Assembly: GCA_003339415.1 (NCBI GenBank)
Contig: PDHQ01000121.1
Location: forward strand, 32,072 to 96,071
Reading direction: 5' to 3'
From: Ophiocordyceps camponoti-saundersi (nom. inval.)
Taxonomy: Eukaryota > Ascomycota > Sordariomycetes > Hypocreales > Ophiocordycipitaceae
Length of the DNA stretch: 64,000 nt
Shown here: positions 12,456-25,201 of the stretch, piece by piece
How the letters are laid out: the number at the start of each line of letters is the position of its first letter
Position numbering within the stretch: the stretch's first letter is position 1
Position numbers and translations under genes: made by a program
Notes under the pieces: model-generated
What the model was told of the DNA's origin: nothing
Seen by the model: only the letters and a program-made list of their open reading frames with translations
The model's database searches: none

Positions 12456-14536
12456 CTAATAGAGGTTAAAACCGGCGTTACTATAAGGAAAAATATTATA
12501 TAAGGGGCGATTGTTATTAGCAGGGAGTAAAAAAAGATTATCTAAAATTTATATAATACTTATTATAATTAAGGTAATATTATTTAATAAAGAACTAATT
12601 AGTAGTTTTATCCGTAGTGATAGTAAGGGAGGAACGGAGGCGATTAATAAATATTTTATACGATATATTTTAGAATATTATAGCTAATTTAAGTTCTAAA
12701 ACGCCGCGATAAGCTTATATAATAATAATAAGAAGTTACTTTTCTCCTTAATAGTTAGGTTTAAGAGCTTATTAAATAAGTTAAAGTTTATTAAAGAGGG
12801 TATTAAGTAAATCTATTATAGTTTTATTAGGGTTTTCTTATTATATAATATTAAAAGAAAAAGTAATCTAATTTATCTAATATAACGAATAATTTATATA
12901 AGTATTAAAGTATATATTTAAAAAAGTATAAATTTTATCTTATCGTTTATCTAATCCGATAAAGTATAAATAATAGTCCTAAGCTTTATTTAAAAAGATA
13001 TTCGGAAAAATAGCGTAAAATTAATTTTCCGTTATACTAATATAGGAGTAATAGCTAATAAAAATCCTAGCCTTATCGATTAATATATTATATAGCCGCC
13101 TTATATAGTTCTAATCTTTTCGCTAACTTTTAAGGAAGGCGGTAACCTTATCTAGGAAGATTAGTCTATTTGCTACTTTTCGTATTAATAGTAATATATA
13201 AACTCGTATAATACTTATTAAAGCTTAATTTATTAGTTCTAAGAGGGTCTAAGTTAAGGTTACTAAGAGTAGCTATATATTTAAGTTATATAAAATAGTT
13301 AACTCCTACGTATAAGTTATACGAAGTAAGGGTTTAGCTAAGATACTTTATAATAGCTATATTAAGATATATCTTAACTTAGGGGGCTATGCTAAGTATA
13401 AAGCTTATATTATATAATTTAGAAAAGTTAGTTCGGAAAAAGGGGGGTAGTCTAACCGTATAGAAAGGGCTTCTTATAAATTAGGGGGTAAAATATCTTC
13501 TAGTTTAGTCTTAAGGAGTTATATAAAGCGTTTAATTAATATACCGTTTCCGATAAGTAGGATATATTATACGATTATAATTTAAGTTAGTTTTTTTAAA
13601 AATATATAGTAAATATATTTTAGCTAGTAATAGGTCTATCCTTAAAGTTCCGATTAGATTATATAAAGAAGGTTATCCTTATAAAGGTTAAAGTAAATAA
13701 TATTATATATTTACTAAGTAATAAACGTTATTAATTTAACCTTATTAAGAGGTTATATAAGGTTAGGTTATATATTCTAATAAACCGGGTTTATATTTTA
13801 AGTTTATATATAAGGGTTAACTTCGCTTCTTTCTATTATTTTATTATACGGAGCTAAAGTCTCGTTTATTACCGTTATTATAGTTAATATATTTACTACT
13901 TCCTATTTAACTTTTAAAATTATAAAAGCTATATTATCGTTATTATATTTCCGGAACGCTATTAAAGGTAGTATCGTATAATTAGTAAAAAGTACCGGGC
14001 TAAATATAGCTTTTCGGTAAAGATTTTATTATTAATAAGTATCGTATATTACCTTAATTTTTTAGTTTTAATAGTAGTACCGGGTAAAAATAGCTTTTTA
14101 GTAAGAACTAATATTAAGAAGTAGGGTAAAAGTATAGGTATCGGTTAATAGCGGGCATAGGGGCTTTTCGGTATCGTATAATACCCGTCTTATTACTTTA
14201 GCTAATTTATAGTTAATTAATAATAACTAATATAACTACTAATTAGTATTAAGTAGTTTTTATATATATATATAGGTAAGAGAAAATAAAAGTAACCTAA
14301 ATTAAATATAATTAAAGATAGATACTTTTCCTTTATTATATAAGGAAGAGCGGCTATATAGCTAGATAATACTTTACTTCTATACCCTCCTTTTTCTTAT
14401 CTAAGCTACCTCTTACCTCCTAAGTTATACGAGGCACGACTTAAGTAGTAATATATATTTCGTTAGAGGCTTCCCTATATTTATACTATCCTCTATATAT
14501 ATATCGTATAGTAGATATAAAGGGGTATAGAGAGAT
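12456..14536. other. Unassigned RIP-degraded relic
   Basis: About 2.1 kb of AT-rich sequence almost without CA/TG. A plus-strand frame whose stops are mainly TAA/TAG can be followed around 12,780-13,170, so it probably derives from a transposon coding region, but I recognised no domain. No second copy was noticed in the window. Its right end is set by the 1.19-kb repeat. Confidence 0.5.
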
Positions 14537-15730
14537 AATATCTAATAATTATTATATAGCTTATAGATATTTATCCCTCTTTACTCTATTTAATTACCGA
14601 TCTCTCCGCTTTATCTTTACTTAGGCCCTTAACTTTACTAAACTAAATCTCCTTACTAATATCGTTAGATTCTTTTAGCTATAAGGCCCGCTTCCCTAAT
14701 ATAGCTTTAGTAAAAAACTAACCTAAGGTTATTAACGGACTTTAAGTAAATAATAGCTTAAATTTAGTAAATACTCCTAATATAATAAGTAAAGCCGCTA
14801 TTAACCTAGACTTCGCCTTTATCCTATCTTTTAGTATATTAGGAGTTTTTAAACTTATAGCTTTAAAAGACTTTAATAAACTTATTAGCGATTTTATAGC
14901 TAGTATTTACCTTTTCGCGGTATTAGTTTAAATAGCTAATAAGCTAAATAAAGTAGATATTCTTATAATTATAAATATAAGATTATTAAATTTATTTACT
15001 ATTACCTTAGCGTAGCTAGCTTAATAACTCTCAAGTATCTTAATAGATAGTAACTTAATTATTATAATTAGTAATACTCCTTACTTACTAAGCGCGTAAA
15101 AATAATTATAGCTAGGATTCGAATTAGCTGCTTTTTTAACTAGTAACCTCTAAGCTAAAAGCTTTATTATATTATCTTAGCTAGCTAGCCTAGCTACGCT
15201 CTCGCCTAAATATATTTACCTTATATATAATATTACTATATCGATAAGCTTAGAAGCTTTTATATTAATATTATTATTATTATTATTATTAGAGTTTAAG
15301 ATTATTATAGCTAGATATACTTTCTTAGCTAGCTTTAACTAAAACTTAAGTAATATATAACTACGCTTAGCCTTAGCTTTACTTTTATATAGCTTTTTAC
15401 CTTTTACCTTACCCTTAGCTTTATTAGCTAACTTAGTCTCCCTAACCCCGGTCAGCGTTAGGTCCTTTACTATAGCGACTTTATTATTATTCCCGTTAAT
15501 AGTACTATTATTAGCGAGACCCGGCTTTATATTATTAGTAGCGAGCGCTAGCGTTATTACCTCCTTAGTAGCTATAGCTAAAATTACCTTCTTTCTAGCA
15601 TAGATATCTAACTTAACTATTAGGTATTTTAACTTATTAATAGCTTTAATTATACTCGCTATTATAACGCCTAGCTTCTCGCCTATATTAATAATATTAG
15701 CTAAAATATTACTAAGAGCTATTTTAATAC
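14537..15730 (-). repeat. 1.19-kb repeat, copy 1
   Basis: Nearly collinear with 37,119-38,308. Both begin with attattatatagcttata and run through the same landmarks, including an ATT microsatellite (15,267-15,291; 37,843-37,868). The copy ends where the copia LTR starts at 15,731, so its true right end is cut off. On the minus strand the second copy gives a long open frame rich in Lys, Ala and Asn. This copy shows the same frame with more damage. The element type is not recognised. Confidence 0.75.
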
Positions 15731-16140
15731 TATTAGTTAGCCTTCGTAGTGCGCATATAGAAGTTAATAGCGATTACTAGTACTAAAGGTATAGTTCTTC
15801 TAGTTTATAATATTTATCTATATCTTCTCTAAAATAAAGGGAATTCTTCGTTTACTTATATATAAAATATCCTTACGTATACTCTCTTCTTCTATACTTA
15901 ATATTAAATTAAGTATAATCTAATCTCTTCCCGAAACTAATCTAATATTAACTAAAAATCTATTAAAGCTCTTATTTAAAATACTATAATAAAAATATAA
16001 TCGAAATTTACCTTACTTCTTATTACTTAAGTCCTTTTAATATATCTTACGTAATATACCCCTTTTCCCCCTATCCTAAATATATATAGATTTTATTCTA
16101 TACCTATATAGATTTTAATTATTCTTATATAAATTTAATA
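15731..16140 (-). repeat. Copia 3' LTR (410 bp)
   Basis: Same length and sequence as 28,801-29,210 and 40,521-40,930 apart from transitions. It starts tattagttagccttcg and ends ttaata, read on the plus strand. Confidence 0.9.
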
Positions 16141-16144
16141 CCGG

Positions 16145-16560
16145 TAACTTTTTCTTTTTCGGGAAAAGGTAATTCCTTAGCTTATACTAAGTTTAGGCGT
16201 TTCTTTTTCTAGGTTATAAAGCCTTAAACTTAGATATTAAAAGTATTAATATCGATTAGGCGTTTTAGCGCCTTATTTAGATTATCCTTAATTATAATAT
16301 CTATAAGGTTATCTAAACTATTTATTTATCTAATTTCCTCGATTTTCTAATTTTTATAAAACTTTCTTATTAATATAATATTAATTATTAACCTCTTTTC
16401 TTTTATAGTTTTAAGCTTTACTAAATATTTATATAGCGAGTATAAGTTAGTATAGATAATAATCTAGATCGCGCTTAATCTAAGTTCGGACCGAATTCTT
16501 ATTAATATTAAGCTAATAGAGATACCGATATCGAAGCTAGCTAATATCTTATATATTTCG
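16145..16560 (-). pseudogene. Copia pol C-terminus (RNase H) relic
   Basis: On the minus strand this stretch reads almost continuously, with only Gln/Trp-type stops. It carries landmarks of fungal copia RNase H ends: a block IRSELRLSAI, then IYTNLYSLYKYLVKL, KEKRLI, the EIR.INS.DN motif and a basic tail ending LPFPEKEKVTG. The DN in the middle of the INSLDN block corresponds to the conserved region preceding the ADALTK-like end of copia polyproteins. It lies immediately upstream of the purine tract and 3' LTR, where copia RNase H is expected. Domain assignment rests on motif recognition, not on a search. Confidence 0.8.
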
Positions 16561-19500
16561 GATACTAATATAGATTATATTACCTTTTTATATTTCGTTA
16601 AGCTTTAGTAAATAATATTCTTAGAAAGCGTAAACTTATCTTTACCGCTAATCTCTTATCTAAGTATAATAATATATCCGATTTATAAGGATAAGTTAGA
16701 GTTATTCGTAAAAAAACTATTAATAAAAATATAAAGCTTTATATTATTTAGTAATATAGGGATATATCGTAATCCTCGGTTTTAATATTTTTATTATTAT
16801 TATAGCTTTTTATTAAGCTTCTTATAATCTTTTCTATTTAGAGATTACTTTTAAGTAGCGATAAAAAGATTATAGGTAGCTTTAAGTTAATAGATAAAGG
16901 TAATATAGGCACCTTAAGTATATTATTTAAGATATTATTAAGCGTAATTTAGAGTAAAATAGTTAATAGGTCGAATCTTAGCCGCTTAGCCCTTTTATCG
17001 AAAGGAGATCGAACTTAAGGTAAGGTTAATCTAAAATTTATTAAAATTTATAATATCCTTAGCTTAGAGGATAATCTTAAATTTAGTGCGGAACTAAGCG
17101 GTAATTATCTACTTATCTTCTAATTATTTAAAAGCCTTTATACTAAGTATAAGAGTATTATTAGTTTATAAACTAATAAGCCTAAAACGTGCTCGATTAT
17201 TATATTTAATAAGGAGGTAAGTATTAAAAGTTAATATTTATATCCGTAGCTATTAAAAATAATAGTTTTAGTAAGTTTAAAATTAATAAATACTAGCTTC
17301 TATAATATTATATAGTAGCTTAATAATATAGATTATAATATCCGAAAAATATTAATCTTTTATCTTAAAAGGAAGCGTAGTAATAATAGTCCGTTTAAGG
17401 TTAGATTATAATTATAAGTACGCTTAAATAATATTATATAAGGCTAATTTAAAGCCTAATTAAAGGGTAGCTAAGGTAAAAGCGAGAATAAGCTATTAGC
17501 TAACTTATTATATTATCGGGGATTAAGTAAAGATAATATCTTTACCCTTATCGCTATAACTTACGATAATAAGCTTAGATTTTTTATATAGGTAGTTAGT
17601 ACCTATCCCCTTAATTTTCTAAACTATATAAGCTTTAAAAATATAAATATTATAATATTTAACGGTATTATATTTTTTAAAGGAAAAGATACCGTAGCTA
17701 ATAAGGTTATTAATCTCCTAAGTATCTAAGGCCTTAAAAAGTTAGCTAGCTATTATAGTCTTTCCTTTAGCCTAAAGCTTAAGGGATAACGATATATTAT
17801 CTTTTTTCTTTTATATTATAAAAATATTATCTATAAAGAGATTTTAAAAGATATATATAGTAATCTTTAGATAAGGTATTACTTAGGATAATACCGAAGT
17901 TAAGTTAATATTAAGAGGAGGTAAAGTTAATATCGATTTAGGGCCTTTATATAAAAATATTAGAAAAAAGCGGATATATATAAACTAAAAAGAATAAAGT
18001 CCGTATAGGAGATTAATAGTAATATTATAGCTATTAATAAAAAAAAAGTATATAATCTTATTTATTTATTAAATTCGCGCTAAACGTAAACTTAGCTATT
18101 TAAAGGTAGCTATAAAATATTAGAAATATCGGGGCTATTTTATATAAATAAAGCGTTATAGATTATCTATTAGGTATAATATTTCTAAAGTTTAGTTATA
18201 GCTTTTTAAATAGCGGTAGCTTATTATAAAGTAAAAAAGGTTAAAGCTAAGTTAGGGTATATATATAAGTAAGCTTTAAAAATTAAAAAAATTAGGATAA
18301 GTTTATTAAATTTTACTATATTATTAATTACTTTTATAGCTATTTATAAAATAAAATCCTAACCGATATCGGGTTAAAATTTAGCTAAGATTACCTTATA
18401 AATATATCGAAAAGGGGTATAATATCGTTTAACTTTCCTAACTAACTAATATATTTTAATAAGGACCTAGGTATATATAATACTTAAGGTAGCGGCCTCG
18501 GAATAGAACTCCTAAAAATTAAAGTTTTTTTTAATATTATAACGAATAATATTAAGAGGTTTAAGGTAAATATCGATTTAGATTATACGAAAAGTATTCT
18601 AAATATTTTTCGTAGAGAGAGATAGGAGAAACTAGGTAGCTTAGAAAGCTATAGCCTAGTTAATAATATATAGGATAGCTTATTAGTTAATATAGAGAAT
18701 ATTTATAATAACTTTAAAATTAAAATCGTAGTTATCTTTTAGCTTAAATTTAAACTATTAGGGCGCGGGGCTATTTAATTAGTACTAACGATAAACTTTA
18801 AAAATAGCCTTAATAGCTTAGATATTAATATTATATCTAGCCTAAGTAAGTAATTAGTATAAATAGGATACGCTAGGGTGCCTAAATTATTTATAAATTT
18901 AATATATCTTTTACTTAGTAAAATACGATATTACTTCTTCTAAGGGTAAAAGGAAAAACTAAAGATAACCTTATTTATATATAATAAGGATCTTAGTTAT
19001 ACCGTAAATAAGGTAATTTAAAATATTACGGAAAAATATCTTTAGTTAATTAATATTTATTAAATATAAAAAGAATAGGGTTTAAGTAAGTAAAATATAA
19101 AATATAATCTTACTTATTAGAGTTATAATTTAAATAAAGCTAAGGGAGGTAATAGTTTAACTTTTACCGAATTTAATAAATATTTAGCTAGCGGTAAACT
19201 TATTAAGGGATAGTAAAGGTATAAAAAGCTATAATACTTTAAACTAAGATTAACCTAATATCGATATAGATATTATACTAATATCGATTAGAATACCTTA
19301 AAATATTATCTAAGAATAGCGGTCTATTAAGGTAAAATAAGTAGCGAAAGCTATAATAAGTATAAGCTTATAGGGGTTATCTCTTATTAGAAAATATATA
19401 TATACTAACTAATATAATATTTTAGCTACCTAAGGTAATATTAATAGTAAGTTTTTTATTAGTTTCGTAATTCGGGGTATATAAAATACTTAAGTTAATT

Positions 19501-21089
19501 ATATAAATAATAAAATATAGTATAAAATTTTAGTAAGTTTATAAGATAAAAGTGCTTATCTATTATTATTATCCTCCTCTAATATTTTTTCTATTTTTTT
19601 AAAGTTTATAAGATAAGCGTTAAAGTTAACCTTCGCGCTAGTAAAAATATAATAGGCTAGAAATAAATATTTAAATATTTTACGTTCCTTTTCTATATAT
19701 TTAAAAGACTAATATCTAATTTTACCGTAAACGAAGTATTTACGGTTTTACGAGGTATTAGCCTTCGAGTTATAAGTAAAGTTATTACCGCTATTATTAC
19801 GATATTAGTTCGAGGGCCGGTCGAAGGTTTTCTAATATCGGCGATTAAGGTAGAAAATATTAGGGCTTAAAGCGTTAGGAGGAGGTAATAGTAAATAAGA
19901 GCTTTAAATATATTACGAACTACTAAATTAATAAGTTAAGGCTATTTCTAAAAAGGAATAGAGGTTAGATATAAGCGTTTTCGTATCTTTTATAAGTTTA
20001 AAAAGTATAAATTCTAATTTAAAGATACTTTAGTAAGCGTTAATAAGGGTTATCTATAAAAAGGCGTTACTAATATAATCGAAACTAAGAGCACGCTAAT
20101 AGAGATCTAATTTATTAAAAAGTTTCTATAAAACTTTATATAGTTTACTTTTAGGGTATAAAGTCCGAACTATCTAATAAGTAGTAAATATCTAATTTAT
20201 ATAATAATAAGAGTAGTTAATATTTATATTAAAATACTTTTATATTTAAAAATATATATTATAGAAAGTAAAAAACTAGTTAATATAATCGAGATAATAT
20301 TATTTTACTTAGCTTAAAAGAATACGTAGAAAAATCGTATAAAAATAAGATATAAATCTTTAATATAAAATAAATATTTATAAAAATACGAACCTTATTA
20401 TCTAAAAGGTTATAAAGTTCGCTTAAGTATATAGTATTCTTATCTTAAATTTTAGTAAATTAAGTAATTATTTCTAAATTAATATATATATTAGGAAATT
20501 TAATTAGGGGTAGTATAAAAAAAGTAAAAGCGTCTAGTATAAGTTCGTTCTAAAATTAAGGTATTTTCGATAAGAGTCCTTATTAATATTAATAAAATTC
20601 TATATCGGTATCTAAATAAAGACCTTAGCTATTAATATTAGGTTTAGCTATACTTACTAATAGTTTTTTAATAGGTATATCTAGTAAGGACTATATTCTT
20701 CGAGTAATAGCTTAAGGGTCCTAGAATAGGTATATTATTAATTACTAGGTAAGTTAAACTAGTAGGTTTTAAGATAATATATTTAATTATAATATCTAAG
20801 GGTTAGGGATAATTTAGATTTAAACGTTCCTAGCGTCTAAGCTAGGCCTTAGTTAGGGTACTATCTACTATTATAAGGTAGTTATAGTAATAGTTTAGGT
20901 TTCTATCTTAGTTTCTAGTATTAATCTTATAGGGATTATAAGTCTTAGTTTAAAAGAGGTTTTACTATATACTTAGGCTAGCTATATAGGAGGTTCGTCT
21001 ATATTTAAAAGTTTTTTAAGTTCCTTTAAGGCGGGTTTTTTAAATCTGCCGATATAAATTCCTTATCTTATAATAAGGCTTCGGGTAAG
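16561..21089 (-). pseudogene. Interior of the copia element (remaining pol/gag), degraded
   Basis: This is the rest of the copia internal region left of the nested insertion. By position it should hold RT, integrase and part of gag on the minus strand. Damage is too heavy for me to place domain borders. A plus-strand frame around 18,540-19,230 also stays open apart from TAA/TAG. I treat it as antisense but cannot exclude another inserted relic. Confidence 0.5.
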
Positions 21090-21168
21090 GTCTCTATTAG
21101 TTAGGTATCCTTCCTAAGCTAAATAAGTAGCTAGAGTTATATTATAAACTTCTCGTAGTAAAGATACT

Positions 21169-21676
21169 TATCGGTTAGGCATCTTTCCTAAGCCGAATAG
21201 GTAGCTAGAGTCGTATTATAAACTTCTTATAGCAGAGATACTAATAAATTAGACCTAGATTACGTATACTATATTAACTTAGATAATAAAGTTCGGGTAA
21301 CTTATCTAGATTATATAGCGTATAGAAATATTATAACTACTATACGATATACTCTAGCTAATAGAGTTATAAAAAATTAGATAATAACTTTACTTATAAC
21401 TTATCTCTTTCTTAAAGAGTATAGAAAAGTAAGTATATTATATATATATTCCCCCTCTTACTAACTACCTCCCTATCCTCCTCCTATATTAACTTCGTAT
21501 ATTATATTAATATTATACTAATCTTAGATTAGTATTATCTTAAGTTTAACTCCTCTTTATATATATCCCTAACCTCTTACTTTATTTATATAGAGATAGT
21601 TATCTTTATAACGCGTATTACGTATATTTAACGCGTATTATATTCCTAAGTAATTAGCGATATATATATTCTAATA
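21169..21676. repeat. LTR of element Y (left)
   Basis: 508 bp, from tatcgg to ctaata. The 74 bp immediately before it belong to the LTR of X, which makes the region look like an internal tandem duplication. Confidence 0.9.
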
Positions 21677-24254
21677 TTAGTAGCTTTTCTTTTTATAGTT
21701 AGGAATATATATTTATTAAGTAAGTAATTTAGGTATAATTAGGTTCTTTTAGTAGCTCTTATAAATCGAATTATTTCTCTATTTTTAAGGACTTATATAG
21801 TTTAGGACTAGTAGATATCTTTACCTTACTAATTTATAAATAAACTTAGGTTAATATTATACCGATATTCGATTTATTTCTTAATAATTCTAATATAATT
21901 TCCTAAAATAGTATACGTTAAGCTATATATTATATCTCCTTATTATCTATATTTCGTAAATAATAGATAAGGTTTAGGTAGTAAACTTAACGCTATATAT
22001 CGTTATTAGCTTAGAGCTTAACGCTATATATTATTAGCCGCTACTATAAGCTAGTCCCGGGGCTTAGTTATTTCTAAACCCTAGGATTAGTAGATAACTC
22101 CCCTAAATATAATATAAGCTAGCTATAAGGATATTACCGAGGTATCTTACTTTAAAGACCCCTAGTAAATACTAGCCGCGCGAGGGGGAATCTTCCTTAT
22201 TAACTAATAAACCCTTATAGCTAGTAAAAATCGTCTTTTTCTTATAATACTAAGCGTTCCTATACTATAATATTTATAGTTCCGCTAGGTTATTATAGTT
22301 TTTATATTACGATACCCCTAAGGCGGCGTAATTCTTAACTCTAAGGGTACCGTAATCCCCTAATAATATTTTTTTTCTAATCTAAGGACTAGAGAAACGA
22401 AGAATAAACGTAATATAGTATACTAAATAAAAAACGTAATACTTAGTAAACTTTCGCTAGGTTATCCGCGAAAAATAAATAAGAAAGACTAAGGTAATTA
22501 TAAAAAGAGAAAGGAAAAAAAAAAATTTTAAAAAGGGGGGGGGGGGGATATTTATACCTAAAAGGTATATACCTCTTATATTTATAGGAGGGGTTAGTAT
22601 ATACTAATATATTACTTATAAGAGGGGTAAATATATATTTTATTTAGCGGGGTAAATTAGTAACTTAGCACCTTACTTATAAATTACCCCGCGCCTAAGC
22701 TCCTTATTCTTTTCCTTTTCCTTTTACTTTTATTATTATTATTATTATCGTTATTATTATTATATATAGGAAGGTAAATTTAAATTAATCTTAAGTTAGT
22801 ATTATAGTAAGCTTTTACTAACCTTAACTTAAGATTTATTATATATTAGAACCGCCCCCTTATACGCCTACCGCTCCGCGCGGTTATTAGATTATTATTT
22901 CGAGTCCTAAGTTTAAGAATAATATTAACGATAATAATACTCTTAAAGCTTTAATTCGCTAGCGGCGTAAAAATATATTAATTCCGGCTTTAATCTATAT
23001 TAGTTATAAGTTAAGATTAACTTAATTTCTAATATACTCTAAACTTAGCTTTAAACGCGTATTACGCGTATTATACCCTTATCTCCTTTACGCGCCTTTT
23101 ATAAGCTCCCTTTACGATATCCGCGATTACTTTTCGCTTACGCTTATAAATACTATTACTTATTTTTATAGCGATACTTATTACGCCTTATTAAGTATAA
23201 CCTACTAAGCGTAATTTTTTTACGTCCCCGCCGCCGCTTACGCTATTATCTTAGGCGCGGCGCGACGCTATTTAGCGTAGCGATATTAAGAGGGTGCCCC
23301 CGTGCTAAAATTATATTAGCTATATAAGTAAGTAAGAGCTAAAAATTAACGCCTATTAAGAATAGGTATCTTAATTAATAACTGCTTATTATTAATATAC
23401 TAAAAAGAGTATCTAGTATAATAATATATATATAGCTTATTAAAACTTAATTTTATATAAACTAATACTAACTTAATAAACTATCCCGGCTATTATTACC
23501 TTTACGTAAGCTTTTACTATATTTATAGGCGATAATACGCCTTTATATAAAAACTAGCGTGCTAAAGTAAATCTAATAATAATCTAATCTTTATTTATAT
23601 TTAAGTTAATATCTAACTAATATTACTAATATAATAATATTACTTAGCTAGCCTTACGCGATCGTTACGCGTCGCGCCTTCCTAGATATCTATATTAGGA
23701 GTAGGGGTAGGGGACTCTAATTCTAAGGATTTTACTTTTTTTTTTTTTTTTTCTTATTATTTTTATCTTTTATTATTTTTATCTCTTATATATTACTAAA
23801 TTAACTTAATTATAAGAGACTTCTAGTATTAAATTTATAAAAGCTTAGTAAATAATAGTTACAAAGTAACTATTAAAACTAATCTAAAGTTAATAGGATT
23901 TCGGGTTAAAATCGAAATAAGTTCCTAAAAAACCTAAACTAAAAGTAAAAAGAAGAAAAAATAAATAATATTAACTTATAGTAAGTTATCGCTAAATACT
24001 AAGATATTCGAATTATTAAGTTACTAATTAGATACTAGTTAAAGTATATCTATATATTATCGAAATAATAATTATAATTTTCTAAAAGTTAGTACTTTAA
24101 TAAATATTTACTATCTAAATTACTTTTCTATTTTTAATTTAAACTAAGGTTAAATAATAATAAAGCCGGCATTTTAGCTTATATTAGTTAACTAAGTTTT
24201 AAATAATAAAAGGTAATTAAGTTTACGATATAACCTAACTTTATTACTAATTAA

Positions 24255-24762
24255 TATTAGTTAGGTATCCTTTCTAAGCTAAATAGGTAACTAAAGTCGT
24301 ATTATAGACTTCTTATAATAAAGATACTAATAAATTAGATTTAGATTACGTATATTATATTAACTTAGATAATAGGGTTCGGGTAACTTATCTAGATTAT
24401 ATAATATATAAGAATATTATATTTACCGTACGATATACTCTAGCTAATAGAGTTATAAAAGATTAGATAATAACTTTACTTATAACTTATCTCTCTCTTA
24501 AAAAGTATAGAAAAGTAAATATATTATATATATATTCCCCCTCCTACTAACTACCTCCCTATCCTCCTCTTATATTAACTTTATATATTATATTAATATT
24601 ATACTAATCTCGGATCGGTATTATCTTAAGTTCGACTCCTTTTTATACGTATCCCTAACCTCCTACTTTATTTATATAAAGATAGTTATCTTTACGACGC
24701 GTGCTACGTATATTTAACGCGTGTTATATTCCTAAGCAGCTAGCGATATATATATTCTAATA
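24255..24762. repeat. LTR of element Y (right)
   Basis: 508 bp, tattag to ctaata, collinear with 21,169-21,676 and 27,768-28,275. It is followed directly by the remainder of the left LTR of X. Confidence 0.9.
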
Positions 24763-24767
24763 ATACT

Positions 24768-25201
24768 AATAGATTAAACTTAGAACATATATACTATATT
24801 AACCTAAATAATAGAGTTTAGGTAACTTATCTAAATTATATAGCGTATAGGAATATTATATTTACTATATAATATACTTTAGCTAATAAAGTTATAGAAG
24901 ATTAAATAATAACTTTACTTATAACTTATCTCTCTCTTAAAAAGTATAGAAAAGTAAGTATATTATATATATATTCCCCCTCCTACTAACTACCTCCCTA
25001 TCCTCCTCTTATATTAACTTTATATATTATATTAATATTATATTAGTCTTAGATCGGTATTATCTTAAGTTTAACTCCTTTTTATACGTATCCCTAACCT
25101 TTTATTTTATTTATATAAAGATAGTTATCTTTATAATACGTATTACGCGTATTTAACGCGTATTATATTCCTAAATAGCTAGCGATATATATATTTTAAT
25201 A
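24768..25201. repeat. Remainder of the left LTR of element X
   Basis: 434 bp equivalent to LTR positions 75-508. Together with 21,095-21,168 it makes up exactly 508 bp. Confidence 0.9.

Larger units (their letters stand above)
21169..24762. mobile_element. Non-autonomous LTR element Y (3,594 bp), nested in the left LTR of X
   Basis: Y is a complete copy of the same family as X: LTR 21,169-21,676 (508 bp), interior 21,677-24,254 (2,578 bp), LTR 24,255-24,762 (508 bp). It sits inside position 74 of the left LTR of X and is bordered by the 5-bp duplication atact (21,164-21,168 and 24,763-24,767). Its left end reads tatcggttaggcatc, slightly less eroded than the tattagttagg form elsewhere. The interior keeps more CpG than that of X (compare 22,860-22,920 with 26,380-26,440), so it is younger. 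It has a G13 run at 22,535-22,547 and a poly-T run near 23,737-23,752. No coding domain was recognised. Confidence 0.9.

Noticed and set aside
12456..14536. Starship or Helitron cargo region
   Set aside because: No captain-like recombinase, helicase or Rep motif could be read, and no defined ends were found.
21095..21247. 74-bp tandem duplication within an LTR
   Set aside because: Better explained as the first 74 bp of the LTR of X followed by the start of Y, because atact flanks Y exactly.
22535..22547. G13 run as a possible assembly artefact or G-quadruplex
   Set aside because: A matching G12 run exists in the other family member (26,057-26,068), so it is a genuine feature of the element; no further signal around it.
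24255..25201. LTR-LTR junction as expected from an integrated two-LTR circle
   Set aside because: The missing 69 bp are found at the left end of Y together with a 5-bp duplication, so nesting explains it.
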